A stretch of DNA of 64,000 bases from Actinoallomurus vinaceus (GCF_039542055.1 NZ_BAABHK010000012.1:287514-351513); one strand, 5' to 3'; counted from the stretch's first letter, positions 51,087-61,536 are shown. Translations and numbers: made by a program. Notes: generated by a model not told the origin, from the letters alone.

Positions 51087-52418
51087 TCACGCCACGGGAC
51101 GGCCGGTCGCGGCGGCGATCTGCTGGGCCGCCGACTTCAGCGCCTTCTGCGGATCGTCGCGGTGCAGCACGATGCCGGAGATCGTGCCGTTGACGATGTC
51201 GGCCGCCTTCGACCCGTCCTTGGTGTACTCCACCGGCGGCACGCTCTTCGCCAGGTCGGCGAACGTCTTGAAGACCGGACGGCCGCCGTAGTAGTCCTGC
51301 GGCCCGCTGACGTACGGGTCGTTCAGCGCGGGCAGGAAGGCCGGGAAGAGTCCCTCGTTCTTCAGCATGGACACCTGGTTGGCGCCGTCGGCCAGCGCGA
51401 ACTCGATGAACGCCCACGCCGCCTGGGGGTTCTTGGTCTGGCCGCCGACCGCGAGGGCCGAGCCGCCGTCGTTGGACGTGCGCACGCCGCCGGGTTCGAA
51501 GGCGGGCAGCGGTACGACGCCGAACCTCCCCTTGAGCTCCTTCATCTCGTCGGTGAGCGTGCCGGACCACCAGACGGCGTACGGGGTGGTGGCGACCTTG
51601 CCGGTCTTGGTGGCCGCGACCAGGCCGTCCCAGCCCTTCTCGAAGTCGACCAGGCCCTTGTCGGCGAGGGTCTTCAGCAGCGTCGCGGCGCGTACGGCCT
51701 GCTGGTCGGCCACGGCGACCTTGCCGTCCTTGAAATACCGCTGGCCCTGCTGCTGGAGCAGGATCGGGAAGGTGCTGTCCTCGGCCGGGTCCATCACGAG
51801 CAGCTTCTTGCCGGTCTTCGCCTTGATCTGCTCGCCGGCGCGGACGTAGTCGTCCCAGGTCCGGATGGAGGCCGGGTCGACGCCGGCCTGCTGGAACAGG
51901 TCGGTACGGTAGTACAGCGCGCAGGGGCCGCTGTCCCACGGCAGCGCGAACACCCGGCCCCGCTCGTCGGTGACGTTGGTCCAGGTCGCGGGCGCGAAGC
52001 TGGGCTTGTAACGGTTCGCGAGGGACGTCAGGTCGTACAGCCCGCGCGGGAAGTTGCCGATGTAGCTCGGCAGCTTGCTGCCCTCGATGGTGAGCACGTC
52101 CGGCAGGCCCTGCCCGGACCGCATGCCGACGGTGATCTTGTCGTAGGCGTTGTCGTAGCCGATGTCGACGACCTTGACCTTGACGCCGGGGTGACGCTGC
52201 TCGAAGGCGGGCGCGAGCCGCTTGAGCGCCTTGGCGGCGACGTCCCACGACCACACGGTGACCTCGCCCTTGAGCGCGGCGGCCGGGCCCGACTTCAGCG
52301 CGGGACCCGCCTCGCGGGCCGTCCCACCAGTGGCGCAGCCGCTCACCGTGAGCAGTGCCGACATCACGCCGGCGAACCCGGCGGTCAGCACCGACCGCCG
52401 TTTCAGGCTCGTCGCCAT
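51087..52418 (-). CDS. sugar ABC transporter substrate-binding lipoprotein
   Basis: A 443-residue family 1 binding protein. The lipoprotein signal is RRSVLTAGFAGVMSALLTVSGC, with Cys near residue 28. The twin Arg followed by SVL also resembles a Tat signal. The mature part begins KGEVTVWSWDVAAKALKRLAPAF, and DNAYDKITVGMRSGQGLPDV is typical. ATG at 52418 follows GGGAGG. It heads a five-gene operon (binding protein, two permeases, GH42, GH63) and diverges from the P-protein-like operon over a 101-base gap with a perfect 14-base palindrome. Confidence 0.93.
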   Translation of the reverse strand: MATSLKRRSVLTAGFAGVMSALLTVSGCATGGTAREAGPALKSGPAAALKGEVTVWSWDVAAKALKRLAPAFEQRHPGVKVKVVDIGYDNAYDKITVGMRSGQGLPDVLTIEGSKLPSYIGNFPRGLYDLTSLANRYKPSFAPATWTNVTDERGRVFALPWDSGPCALYYRTDLFQQAGVDPASIRTWDDYVRAGEQIKAKTGKKLLVMDPAEDSTFPILLQQQGQRYFKDGKVAVADQQAVRAATLLKTLADKGLVDFEKGWDGLVAATKTGKVATTPYAVWWSGTLTDEMKELKGRFGVVPLPAFEPGGVRTSNDGGSALAVGGQTKNPQAAWAFIEFALADGANQVSMLKNEGLFPAFLPALNDPYVSGPQDYYGGRPVFKTFADLAKSVPPVEYTKDGSKAADIVNGTISGIVLHRDDPQKALKSAAQQIAAATGRPVA

Positions 52419-52445
52419 CTTGCCTCCCAGGACTGGTATGAAGAA

Positions 52446-52459
52446 TGCTGTATACAGCA
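52446..52459. promoter_or_regulatory. perfect palindrome between the two divergent operons
   Basis: TGCTGTATACAGCA, perfect over 14 bases. GntR/FCD-type regulators commonly bind short dyads with a GTATAC core, and such a regulator is encoded as the fifth gene of the plus-strand operon. It lies 28 bases upstream of the binding-protein start and 60 bases upstream of the P-protein-like start. Confidence 0.65.
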
Positions 52460-52519
52460 CACTGCATCATGTGCTTTCGTCAAGAGGGTGCGACGAGAAA
52501 TCCGAAAGCGAGGGCGCCT

Positions 52520-53881
52520 GTGAGCGTTCATCCGTACATCCCCAACTCCGTGCCCGCGATCAAAGAGCAGATGCTCGCGGCCGTCGGGGCGGCGAGCACC
52601 GAGGAGTTCTACGCCGATGTGCCCGAGAGCATCCGGCTGCGCCGCCCCTTGGACCTGCCTGCCGCGCTGCGTTCGGAGGCGGAGCTGGTCCGGCACGTCG
52701 GCGCCCTGCTCGCCCGCAACACCGGCACCGAGGACGCGTTGAGCTTCCTCGGCGCCGGCTGTTACCGGCACCACGTGCCGGCGGTGGTCGACGAGGTGAT
52801 CAACCGCAGCGAGTTCCTCACCGCCTACGCGGGCGAGCCGTACGAGGACCACGGCCGTTTCCAGGCGCTGTGGGAGTACCAGTCGCTGATGGGCGAGCTG
52901 CTGGAGATGGACGTCGTCAACGTGCCGGCCTACGACGGCTTCCAGGCGTCCGCGACCGCGCTGCGCATGGCCGGCCGGATCACCGGGCGCCGCCGCCTGC
53001 TGCTCGTCACCGCCCTCGACCCGGACAAGCTGTCGAAGGTCGACGACTACGTGCGTCCCGTCCACGACCTGGTCGTCGTCCCCGGCGGCGCCGGTGGCCG
53101 GGCGGACCTGGATGCCGTGCGCGCCGAGCTGGCGGCCGGCGACGTCGCGGCCGTTTACGCCGAGGCGCCCTCCTACCTCGGCATCGTCGACCCGGCGCTG
53201 CCGGAGCTGGCCGGTCTGGCGCACGAGGCCGGCGCGCTGTACGTCGTCGGATGCAACCCGATTTCCCTCGGTGTCGTCGCGCCGCCCGCCGCGTACGGCG
53301 CGGACATCGCCTGCGGCGACATCCAGCCACTCGGGCTGCACCTGGCCTACGGCGGCCTGAACGGCGGGTTCATCGCCACGCACGACGAGGAACGGTTCGT
53401 CGCCGAGTTCCCCTCGCGGCTGTTCGGCCTGGCGCCCACCGCCGTCGAGGGCGAGTACGGCTTCGGCGACGTGGCCTACGAGCGGACCTCCTTCGCGGTC
53501 CGCGAGGAGGGCAAGGAGTGGGTGGGCACCGCCGCCGCGCTCAACGGCATCACCGCCGGGGTGTACCTCGCGCTGATGGGCCCGCAGGGAATGCGCGAGA
53601 TCGGCCAGACGATCATGGCCAACACGAGGTACGCGATCCGCCGGCTGGCCGAGGTGCCCGGCGTCGAGGTGCCGTACGCCGACGCGCCGCACTTCGCCGA
53701 CTTCACCGTCCGCTTCACCGGCGCGCGGACGGCGGCCGAGGTGGGTGACGCGCTGCTGGAACGCGGCATCTTCGGCGGCCGTGTCCTGTCGCCGGCCGAC
53801 GCCCTGTACTGCGTCACCGAGGTCCACGGCAAGGACGACATCGACCGCCTGGCCACCGCCCTGCAGGAGATCGCCAAGTGA
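52520..53881 (+). CDS. gcvPA: glycine dehydrogenase (P-protein) alpha-subunit-like protein
   Basis: A 453-residue protein of the GcvPA family, the non-PLP-lysine half of split glycine decarboxylases. Family sequence: HPYIPNSVPAIKEQMLAAVGA at the start, LSFLGAGCYRHHVPAVVDEVINRSEFLTAYAGEPYEDHGRFQALWEYQSLMGELLEMDVVNVPAYDGF, and GGLNGGFIATHDEERFVAEFPSRLFG. GTG at 52520 is the conserved start. The stop overlaps the next gene (GTGA). In the standard system it forms a heterotetramer with GcvPB and works with GcvH, GcvT and lipoamide dehydrogenase, none of which is nearby. The gene name is by family; the reaction here may differ. Confidence 0.85.
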   Translation: MSVHPYIPNSVPAIKEQMLAAVGAASTEEFYADVPESIRLRRPLDLPAALRSEAELVRHVGALLARNTGTEDALSFLGAGCYRHHVPAVVDEVINRSEFLTAYAGEPYEDHGRFQALWEYQSLMGELLEMDVVNVPAYDGFQASATALRMAGRITGRRRLLLVTALDPDKLSKVDDYVRPVHDLVVVPGGAGGRADLDAVRAELAAGDVAAVYAEAPSYLGIVDPALPELAGLAHEAGALYVVGCNPISLGVVAPPAAYGADIACGDIQPLGLHLAYGGLNGGFIATHDEERFVAEFPSRLFGLAPTAVEGEYGFGDVAYERTSFAVREEGKEWVGTAAALNGITAGVYLALMGPQGMREIGQTIMANTRYAIRRLAEVPGVEVPYADAPHFADFTVRFTGARTAAEVGDALLERGIFGGRVLSPADALYCVTEVHGKDDIDRLATALQEIAK

Positions 53882-55452
53882 ACACCGACCGCGCCACCGT
53901 CACGCCCGCCGACGCGAAGATCGGGCCGAAGCCGCGGCTGCGCCGCTTCCACCAGGCCCGCTGGGACGAGCCGCTGCTGTTCGAGCTGAGCAGCCCCGGC
54001 GAGCGGGGCGTGCTGGTGCCCGAGCCCGGGGTGCCGCTCGACGACAGCCTGCCCGAGGGGCTGCGCCGTACGACCCCGCCCGCCCTGCCGGAGCTGTCCC
54101 AACTGCATGTCCTCCGGCACTACCTGCGGCTGTCACAGGAGAACCTCGGCGTCGACCTGAACATCGACGTCGGCCAGGGCACGTGCACGATGAAGTACAG
54201 CCCGAAGGTCAACGACCGGTTCGTCCGCGACCCGAAGCTCGCCGAACTGCACCCGCTGCAGGACGAGCGGACCGTGCAGGGCGTCCTGGAGATCATCTAC
54301 CGGCTGGAGCGAATGCTGCGGGAGATCTCCGGCATGGACCGGGTCTCGCTGCAGCCGGGCGCCGGCTCGGCGGCGATCTACGCGAACGTGGCGATGATCC
54401 GGGCGTACTTCGCGGCGCGCGGCGAGCTGGAGCAGCGGGACGAGGTGATCACCACCATCTTCTCGCATCCGTCCAACGCCGCCTGCGCCAAGACGGCCGG
54501 GTTCAAGGTGATCACGCTGTACCCGGACGCCGACGGCTACCCCGACATCGAGGCGCTGAAGGCCGCCGTCGGCCCCCGCACGGCGGCCCTGCTGATCACC
54601 AACCCGGAGGACACCGGGATCTTCAATCCGCGGATCGAGGAGTTCGTCAGGATCGTCCACGACGCGGGCGGCCTGTGCGCCTACGACCAGGCCAACGCCA
54701 ACGGCATCCTCGGCATCACCCGGGCCCGCGACGCCGGCTTCGACCTGTGCCATTTCAACCTGCACAAGACGTTCTCGACGCCGCACGCCTGCGGCGGGCC
54801 GGCGGCGGGCGCCTGCGGCGTGACCGAGGCGCTGGCGCCGTTCCTGCCGAAGCCGACCGTGGAGTTCGACGGCACCCGCTACCACCTCGACGACGACCGG
54901 CCCGAGTCGGTCGGCAAGATCCGGCCGTTCTACGGCGTGGTGCCGAACCTCGTCCGCGCCTACGCGTGGATCATGTCGCTCGGCGCGGAGGGCCTGCGGG
55001 AGGCCGCCGAGGTCGCCGTGCTGAACAACAACTACCTGATGAAGAAGGTCCTGGAGATCCGCGGCGCGTCCGCCCCGTACGCGGAGGGCCGGCGGCGGAT
55101 CGAGCAGGTCCGCTACAGCTGGGCGACGCTGGCCGAGGAGACCGGCGTGCACACCGAGGACATCGGCTACCGAGCCGCCGACTTCGGCACGCACTACTGG
55201 ACCAGCCACCACCCGTTCGTGGTGCCGGAGCCGATGACGCTCGAACCCACCGAGTCCTATTCCAGGGCGGACCTGGACGAGTACGCCGCGATCCTGGCCG
55301 AGGTCGCGCGCGAGGCGTACGAGGAGCCGGAGACCGTGCGGACCGCCCCGCACCGCTCGACCGTGCACCGTATCCGGCAGGACACGCTGGAGGACCCGGA
55401 GACCTGGGCGGTCACCTGGCGCGCCTACCGGCGGAAGATCCTGGGCCAATGA
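53878..55452 (+). CDS. gcvPB: glycine dehydrogenase (P-protein) beta-subunit-like PLP enzyme, atypical
   Basis: A 524-residue PLP enzyme. The PLP lysine is Lys297 in HFNLHKTFSTPHACGGPAAG. Canonical P-proteins have PHGGGGPG after the lysine; here it is PHACGGPA. The usual GVLVRAYAYI is changed to PNLVRAYAWI. Other family parts are present: LNIDVGQGTCTMKYSPKVND, DRVSLQPGAGSAA, ITNPEDTGIFNPRIEEFV and VVPEPMTLEPTESYSRADLDEY. The N-terminus is longer than usual. It is coupled to the alpha-like and AcoX-like genes by overlaps. These changes and the absence of GcvH suggest a different substrate or chemistry. Confidence 0.85.
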   Translation: MNTDRATVTPADAKIGPKPRLRRFHQARWDEPLLFELSSPGERGVLVPEPGVPLDDSLPEGLRRTTPPALPELSQLHVLRHYLRLSQENLGVDLNIDVGQGTCTMKYSPKVNDRFVRDPKLAELHPLQDERTVQGVLEIIYRLERMLREISGMDRVSLQPGAGSAAIYANVAMIRAYFAARGELEQRDEVITTIFSHPSNAACAKTAGFKVITLYPDADGYPDIEALKAAVGPRTAALLITNPEDTGIFNPRIEEFVRIVHDAGGLCAYDQANANGILGITRARDAGFDLCHFNLHKTFSTPHACGGPAAGACGVTEALAPFLPKPTVEFDGTRYHLDDDRPESVGKIRPFYGVVPNLVRAYAWIMSLGAEGLREAAEVAVLNNNYLMKKVLEIRGASAPYAEGRRRIEQVRYSWATLAEETGVHTEDIGYRAADFGTHYWTSHHPFVVPEPMTLEPTESYSRADLDEYAAILAEVAREAYEEPETVRTAPHRSTVHRIRQDTLEDPETWAVTWRAYRRKILGQ

Positions 55453-56555
55453 GGTTCGGGCTCGTCGTCAACCCGGTCGCCGGTCTCGGCGGCCGGGTCG
55501 GGCTGAAAGGCAGCGACGGCGCGGACGTGCAGCGGCGGGCCCGCGCGCTCGGCGCGGAGCCGCGGGCGGGCGAGCGCGCCGCACGCGCGCTGGCCGAACT
55601 GCGCTCGCGGCTCGGCGCCGGCCTGACCGTACGGACCGCCGCGGGTGCGATGGGCGCCGACGCGGTGACCGCGGCCGGGCTGCGGGCCGAGGTCGCGTAC
55701 GAGCCGGGCGCCCCCACCACGCCGGCCGACACCAAGGCGGCGGCCGCCGTTCTGGCCGCCGAGGTGGACCTCCTGCTGTTCGCGGGCGGCGACGGCACCG
55801 CCCGCGACGTCCTGGACGCGGTCGGCCCGGCGGTGCCGGTGCTCGGCGTGCCGACCGGCGTGAAGATGCACTCGGCGGTGTTCGGCGTCAGCCCGCGCGC
55901 CGCCGGGGAGGCGGCCGCGCTGATGGCGACCGGCGGCACGGCGATCCGCGACGCCGAGGTGATGGACCTCGACGAGGACGCGGTGCGCGAGGGACGCGTC
56001 TCGGCCCGGCTGTACGGCCACCTGCGGGTGCCGGACGTCCCGGTCCGGATCCAGCAGCGCAAGCTGGGCGGCTCGGTCACCGCGCCGGCGTCCGTCGGCG
56101 GGATCGCCGCCGAACTGCGCCGGCGGCTCGGCCCCGGCGAGCCGCTCGTCCTCGGCCCGGGCGGCACGATGCGCGCCGTCGCCGCCGCGCTGGGCGCCGA
56201 CGTTCCCGTCATGGGGGTGAACGTGCTGGACCGGGACGGGCGGCTCGCCGCCGCGGACGTCTCGGCGGCGAGACTGGAGGAGATCGTCCGGGAGACGCCC
56301 GCGTGGGTGGCCGTGACGCCGATCGGCGGGCAGGGCTTCCTGCTCGGCCGGGGCAACCAGCAGATCTCCCCGGCCGTGCTGCGCGCCGTCGGCACGGACC
56401 GCCTGCTGGTCGTGGCGACCGAGGCCAAGCTCGCCGCCCTGGGCGGGCGGCCCCTGCTCGTCGACACCGGCGACGAGGACCTGGACCGCGAACTCACGGG
56501 CCACCGGCCCGTGCTGACGGGGCATGGGCGCACCGCCGTGTACCCCATCTGTTGA
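55449..56555 (+). CDS. ATP-NAD kinase/AcoX-like protein
   Basis: A 368-residue protein of the NAD kinase superfamily. The start RFGLVVNPVAGLGGRVGLKGSDG and the ATP motif FAGGDGTARDVLDAV near residue 118 are typical of the AcoX-like branch. LGVPTGVKMHSAVFGVSP and LVLGPGGTMRAVAAALG also fit. AcoX proteins occur in acetoin operons with no proven reaction. This is not the housekeeping NAD kinase by length and motif context. ATGA overlap with the gene upstream implies tight co-expression. It may phosphorylate a small intermediate of the operon's pathway. That is inference. Confidence 0.8.
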   Translation: MRFGLVVNPVAGLGGRVGLKGSDGADVQRRARALGAEPRAGERAARALAELRSRLGAGLTVRTAAGAMGADAVTAAGLRAEVAYEPGAPTTPADTKAAAAVLAAEVDLLLFAGGDGTARDVLDAVGPAVPVLGVPTGVKMHSAVFGVSPRAAGEAAALMATGGTAIRDAEVMDLDEDAVREGRVSARLYGHLRVPDVPVRIQQRKLGGSVTAPASVGGIAAELRRRLGPGEPLVLGPGGTMRAVAAALGADVPVMGVNVLDRDGRLAAADVSAARLEEIVRETPAWVAVTPIGGQGFLLGRGNQQISPAVLRAVGTDRLLVVATEAKLAALGGRPLLVDTGDEDLDRELTGHRPVLTGHGRTAVYPIC

Positions 56556-56570
56556 GGAAGGACCTGAAGA

Positions 56571-57332
56571 ATGATCTCTCTTGCGGGCAAGCGGGCCGTC
56601 GTGACCGGCGCCGCCTCCGGCATCGGCCGGGCGACGGCCGAACTGCTGGCCGAACTCGGCGCCGCCGTCGTGCTGGCCGACGTGGACGAGGCCGGCGGGG
56701 CGGAGGCCGAGCAGACCGTCATCGCCGCCGGTGGCCGTGCGGTGTTCGTCCGCTGCGACGTGTCCGACGCCGCCGACTGTGAGCGCGTCATCGCGACCGC
56801 CAGGGACGCCTTCGGCGGCGTTGACGTGCTGTTCAACAACGCCGGGATCATCCGGCGGTCCACCGTGTGCGGGATCACCGAGGACGACTGGGACCGGGTG
56901 ATGGCCGTCAACGTCAAGTCGATCATGCTGTTGAGCCGGCGGGCGATACCGCTGATGCGGGCCGCCGGTGGCGGAAGCATCATCAACACCGGGTCCGGTT
57001 GGGGCATCAAGGGCGGCGCGGACGCCGTATCGTACTGCGCGTCCAAAGGCGCGGTCGTGAACATGTCGCGTGCGATGGCGATCGACCACGGGCCCGACAA
57101 CATCCGGGTCAACTGCGTCTGCCCGGGCGACACGGCCACCGGCATGCTCGTCGAGGAGGCGCGGCAGCTCGGCGGATCGCTGGAGGCCTTCTACGAGGAG
57201 GCCGCCGACCGTCCGCTCGGCAGGATCGGCACGCCCGGGGACATCGCACGGACCGTGGCCTTCCTGGCGAGCGACGCCGCATCGTTCGTCAGCGGCGCGG
57301 TCATCGCCGTCGACGGAGCCGGCACCGCCTGA
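56571..57332 (+). CDS. SDR-family NAD(P)-dependent dehydrogenase
   Basis: A 253-residue classical short-chain dehydrogenase. Motifs: TGAASGIG at residue 12, a cofactor-specificity Asp in LADVDEAGG that favours NAD, NNAG near 88, the catalytic Ser in INTGSGWG, YCASK with Tyr and Lys near 153, and a final SFVSGAVIAVDGAGTA. It lies 15 bases after the AcoX-like gene with its own AGGAAGG site. It probably oxidises a hydroxy intermediate in this operon's pathway. Confidence 0.92.
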   Translation: MISLAGKRAVVTGAASGIGRATAELLAELGAAVVLADVDEAGGAEAEQTVIAAGGRAVFVRCDVSDAADCERVIATARDAFGGVDVLFNNAGIIRRSTVCGITEDDWDRVMAVNVKSIMLLSRRAIPLMRAAGGGSIINTGSGWGIKGGADAVSYCASKGAVVNMSRAMAIDHGPDNIRVNCVCPGDTATGMLVEEARQLGGSLEAFYEEAADRPLGRIGTPGDIARTVAFLASDAASFVSGAVIAVDGAGTA

Positions 57333-57372
57333 AGACCTGATCGCCGGCCACCGGAGAAGGGATGATAGCCAG

Positions 57373-58014
57373 ATGCCGATCGAGCGCCGTCCGTTGCGCG
57401 AACAGATCAAGGACGAGATCCTCGATCGGCTGGGCCGGGGTGAGTTCGACCCCGACCAGCCGATCAACGAGACCGTCCTGGCGACCGATCTGGGGGTGAG
57501 CCGCACGCCCCTGCGGGAGGCGCTGATCGGCCTGGAACGCGAGGGCATCATCGTCAGCGAGCGCGGCCGGGGATTCCGGTTCGCGCCGATGAGCGCGCAG
57601 GAGTTCCGCGACCTGACCACGATCGTGGCCAGCATGGAGTCGCTGGCGCTGGAGCTGTCCGAGCCGGAGTACCTCACCTCCATCGCGCCGCGCCTGCTCG
57701 AGGAGGCGCGGGCGTTCTCGGCACCGAGGGCGGAGTACGCCGTGCTCGAACGCTACGACGACGCCTGGCACGACCAGCTCCTGTCCGGCTGCCCCAACGA
57801 GCGCCTGATGGACCTGATCACCTCGCTCAAGCTCACCATGCGCCGGTACGAGCGCGTCATCATCGGTGACCAGCAGGTGCTGGAGCGCTCGGCCGAGGAG
57901 CACGAACGGATCGCCGAGTGCCTCCAGGCCGGCGACATCGACGGCGCGGTGGTCGCCCTGAAGGTCAACTGGAACAGCGGCATGGATCGCATCCTCGAAC
58001 GCCTCGGCGACTGA
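57373..58014 (+). CDS. GntR-family regulator, FadR/FCD type
   Basis: A 213-residue regulator. Residues 5-70 form the winged helix (LREQIKDEILDRLGRGEFDPDQPINETVLATDLGVSRTPLREALIGLEREGII). Residues 80-205 are an all-helical FCD domain with WHDQLLSGCPNERL, whose His and Asp positions often bind a metal and a carboxylate ligand, and EEHERIAECLQAGD. ATG at 57373 is used because the ATG at 57363 is closed by a stop. It ends the P-protein-like operon and is the best candidate to bind the palindrome at 52446. Confidence 0.9.
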   Translation: MPIERRPLREQIKDEILDRLGRGEFDPDQPINETVLATDLGVSRTPLREALIGLEREGIIVSERGRGFRFAPMSAQEFRDLTTIVASMESLALELSEPEYLTSIAPRLLEEARAFSAPRAEYAVLERYDDAWHDQLLSGCPNERLMDLITSLKLTMRRYERVIIGDQQVLERSAEEHERIAECLQAGDIDGAVVALKVNWNSGMDRILERLGD

Positions 58015-58215
58015 TCCCGTACCTGTCGGCCTGCGCTGGAGGAGCTGAGCGGCTGCCCAACGACTCGTGGGAGCACGCCGGGCAGCCTGGGAACAGGGGT
58101 GCCGGCCGTGGCGAACGCGGGCCGACGGCAGGGTGGCCAAGCGAGCCGTCGGGTGAGACTGTCGAACGGTCGGCCGAGACCGGTTCCTGTAGGTCGGACG
58201 CCGTCTCGTGTGATG

Positions 58216-58235
58216 CCGGAATTGAGGATTTCCGG
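58216..58235. promoter_or_regulatory. dyad upstream of the GAF regulator
   Basis: CCGGAA-N8-TTCCGG, a 20-base dyad ending 23 bases before the regulator's start. It may be an operator for autoregulation. The rest of the 58015-58258 gap shows no gene. Confidence 0.35.
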
Positions 58236-58258
58236 GAGCTGTTGCCGGGAGGAACCGG

Positions 58259-59479
58259 ATGGCGGGAGAGGGCGTTCTGCGGACCCGGAGGACGCGTCTG
58301 GAGCGAGAGTGGTCGCGTCTGGTGGCAGGGCGGGAATCTCAGGTGCCCGTGCCGGGCCCGGCGCTGCGGGCCGAGATCGCGGCGTCCTGGGACCGGTCGC
58401 GGGTCGTGGTCGATCCGCACCGCGACAGCGCTCCCGGGGGCGAGGACGTGGGGGAGCGGTGGCGTTCGTCCCCGCTGGCCGGGCCGGTCGGTGAGATGGC
58501 CGCTGAGCTGCGCTCCATCGCCGAGGAGGCGGGTTTCATCGCCGCCGTCACCGATGCCTCCGGGACGATTCTGTGGACCTCCGGGGGCAGAACCATGCGG
58601 CACCGGGCCGAGCGGGTCAATTTCGCCCCCGGCGGCCGGTGGGACGAGAACACGATGGGCACGAGCGCCCCCGCGCTCGCGCTGCGCGACAGGCGTCCCG
58701 CCACGGTGTTCTCGGCAGAACACCTGGTCGAGGCGCTGCACGGCTGGGTCTGCTACGCGACGCCGCTGCGCGGCCCGGACGGCCGGTTGCTCGGTGTCCT
58801 GGATCTGTCCAGCACCTGGGACCGCTCGCACCCGATGGTGATGCCGGCCGTGCGAACGTTGGCGGCGGACATCGAGCGCCGATTGCCGGCCATGCCGCCG
58901 GGCGGGGCGACAGCCGGCGTCGTACTCGAATGCCTGGGCCGTGGCCGGGCGCGGCGGGACGCGGTGCCGCTGCCACTGCGGCCCCGGCAGATGGAGGTCC
59001 TGGCACTGCTGGCGCTGGATCCGGACGGCTTCAGCCCTGAGCGGCTTCGCGAGGCGTTGTACGGGGACCGGCCGGTGACGATGACGTCGCTGAAGGTGCA
59101 GGTCTCCCATCTTCGGAGTGCGCTCGGCGGGGCGCTGACCCAGCGCCACTACATGCTCACCGAGCCGATCGCCTGCGACGCCACGGCCGTCCTGGACGCC
59201 TTGGCCCGCGGTGACACCGCGACGGCCGTGCGCCGCTACACCGGTCCGCTGCTGCCCGGGTCGGAGGCCCCCGGCATCGTGCGCTGGCGCGAGTACCTGG
59301 AGGTCGCCGTGCGCAAGGCGGTCCTGGCCTCTCCCGTCCCCGAACACGCTCTCCGCCTCGGCGAGCGGTATCCGTTCGACCTGGAGGTCCACGAGCACGC
59401 GCACCGGCTGCTCGCTCCTTCCGACGGCCGCCGCGGCATCCTCGCGGCGCGGATCGAGAACGTCCTGCGCGAGGACTGA
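58259..59479 (+). CDS. GAF-domain regulator with C-terminal winged-helix DNA-binding region
   Basis: A 406-residue regulator. Residues 85-190 form a GAF-like sensor as in AcoR (FIAAVTDASGTILWTSGG, GGRWDENTMGTSAPALALRDRRPATVFSAEHLVEALHGWVCYATPL). Unlike AcoR there is no sigma-54 AAA+ domain. Residues 230-310 look like a winged helix (LPLRPRQMEVLALLALDPDGFSPERLREALYGDRPVTMTSLKVQVSHLRSAL). The rest is helical. ATG at 58259 follows GGGAGG. It stands directly before the aldehyde dehydrogenase and DUF779 genes, so it probably controls them in response to an aldehyde or alcohol. Confidence 0.87.
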   Translation: MAGEGVLRTRRTRLEREWSRLVAGRESQVPVPGPALRAEIAASWDRSRVVVDPHRDSAPGGEDVGERWRSSPLAGPVGEMAAELRSIAEEAGFIAAVTDASGTILWTSGGRTMRHRAERVNFAPGGRWDENTMGTSAPALALRDRRPATVFSAEHLVEALHGWVCYATPLRGPDGRLLGVLDLSSTWDRSHPMVMPAVRTLAADIERRLPAMPPGGATAGVVLECLGRGRARRDAVPLPLRPRQMEVLALLALDPDGFSPERLREALYGDRPVTMTSLKVQVSHLRSALGGALTQRHYMLTEPIACDATAVLDALARGDTATAVRRYTGPLLPGSEAPGIVRWREYLEVAVRKAVLASPVPEHALRLGERYPFDLEVHEHAHRLLAPSDGRRGILAARIENVLRED

Positions 59480-59618
59480 CGCTCGCCGAGAGACCCGGCG
59501 CCGGCGATGGGCGGCGCACCCGGGGCGTTCGGCGGCAACCTTCCGACAACCCTCGCGGCGCATCGTGTCCTCCATCACATCGCATCACCCACCCGTCTGG
59601 GAGCGAGGAGGGCACCCC

Positions 59619-61135
<1,517 letters not shown>

Positions 61136-61136
<1 letters not shown>

Positions 61137-61534
61137 TGGAGAGCGCACGGGTGGAGCGCGTCCGGCTCAGCCCGGCCGCGGCCGGGACTCTGGCAGGCCT
61201 CATCGAGCGGCACGGCCCGGTCATGTTCCACCAATCGGGCGGCTGCTGCGACGGCAGCTCCCCGATGTGCTACCCGCGTGGGGAGTTCCTGGTCGGCGCC
61301 GCCGACGTGCTGCTCGGCCATGTCGACCACGGGACACCGTTCTGGATGAGCGCCGCGCAGTACGAGTACTGGAAGCACACACACCTGACGGTGGACGTGG
61401 TCCCGGGACGCGGCGGCGGCTTCTCCCTGGAGGCACCGGACGGCGTGCGCTTCCTGATCCGCTCGCGCCTGTTCAGCGACGAAGAGGCCGAACGCCTCGA
61501 ATCCGAGCCGCCACTCCCGACCGGGCAAAGCTGA
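61136..61534 (+). CDS. DUF779 domain protein
   Basis: A 132-residue small protein of unknown function that typically accompanies ExaC-like aldehyde dehydrogenases. Its core is FHQSGGCCDGSSPMC near residue 30, a Cys-rich motif suggesting metal or thiol chemistry. YEYWKHTHLTVDVVPGRGGGFSLEAPDGVRFLIRSRLF follows. The ATG shares its A with the dehydrogenase stop (TGATG). It may protect or mature the dehydrogenase. That role is inference from the constant pairing. Confidence 0.88.
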
Positions 61535-61536
61535 AT

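Noticed and set aside
52520..55452. Ordinary glycine cleavage system
   Set aside because: gcvT, gcvH and lipoamide dehydrogenase are absent, the PLP loop is altered, and the neighbours are a kinase-like protein and an SDR.
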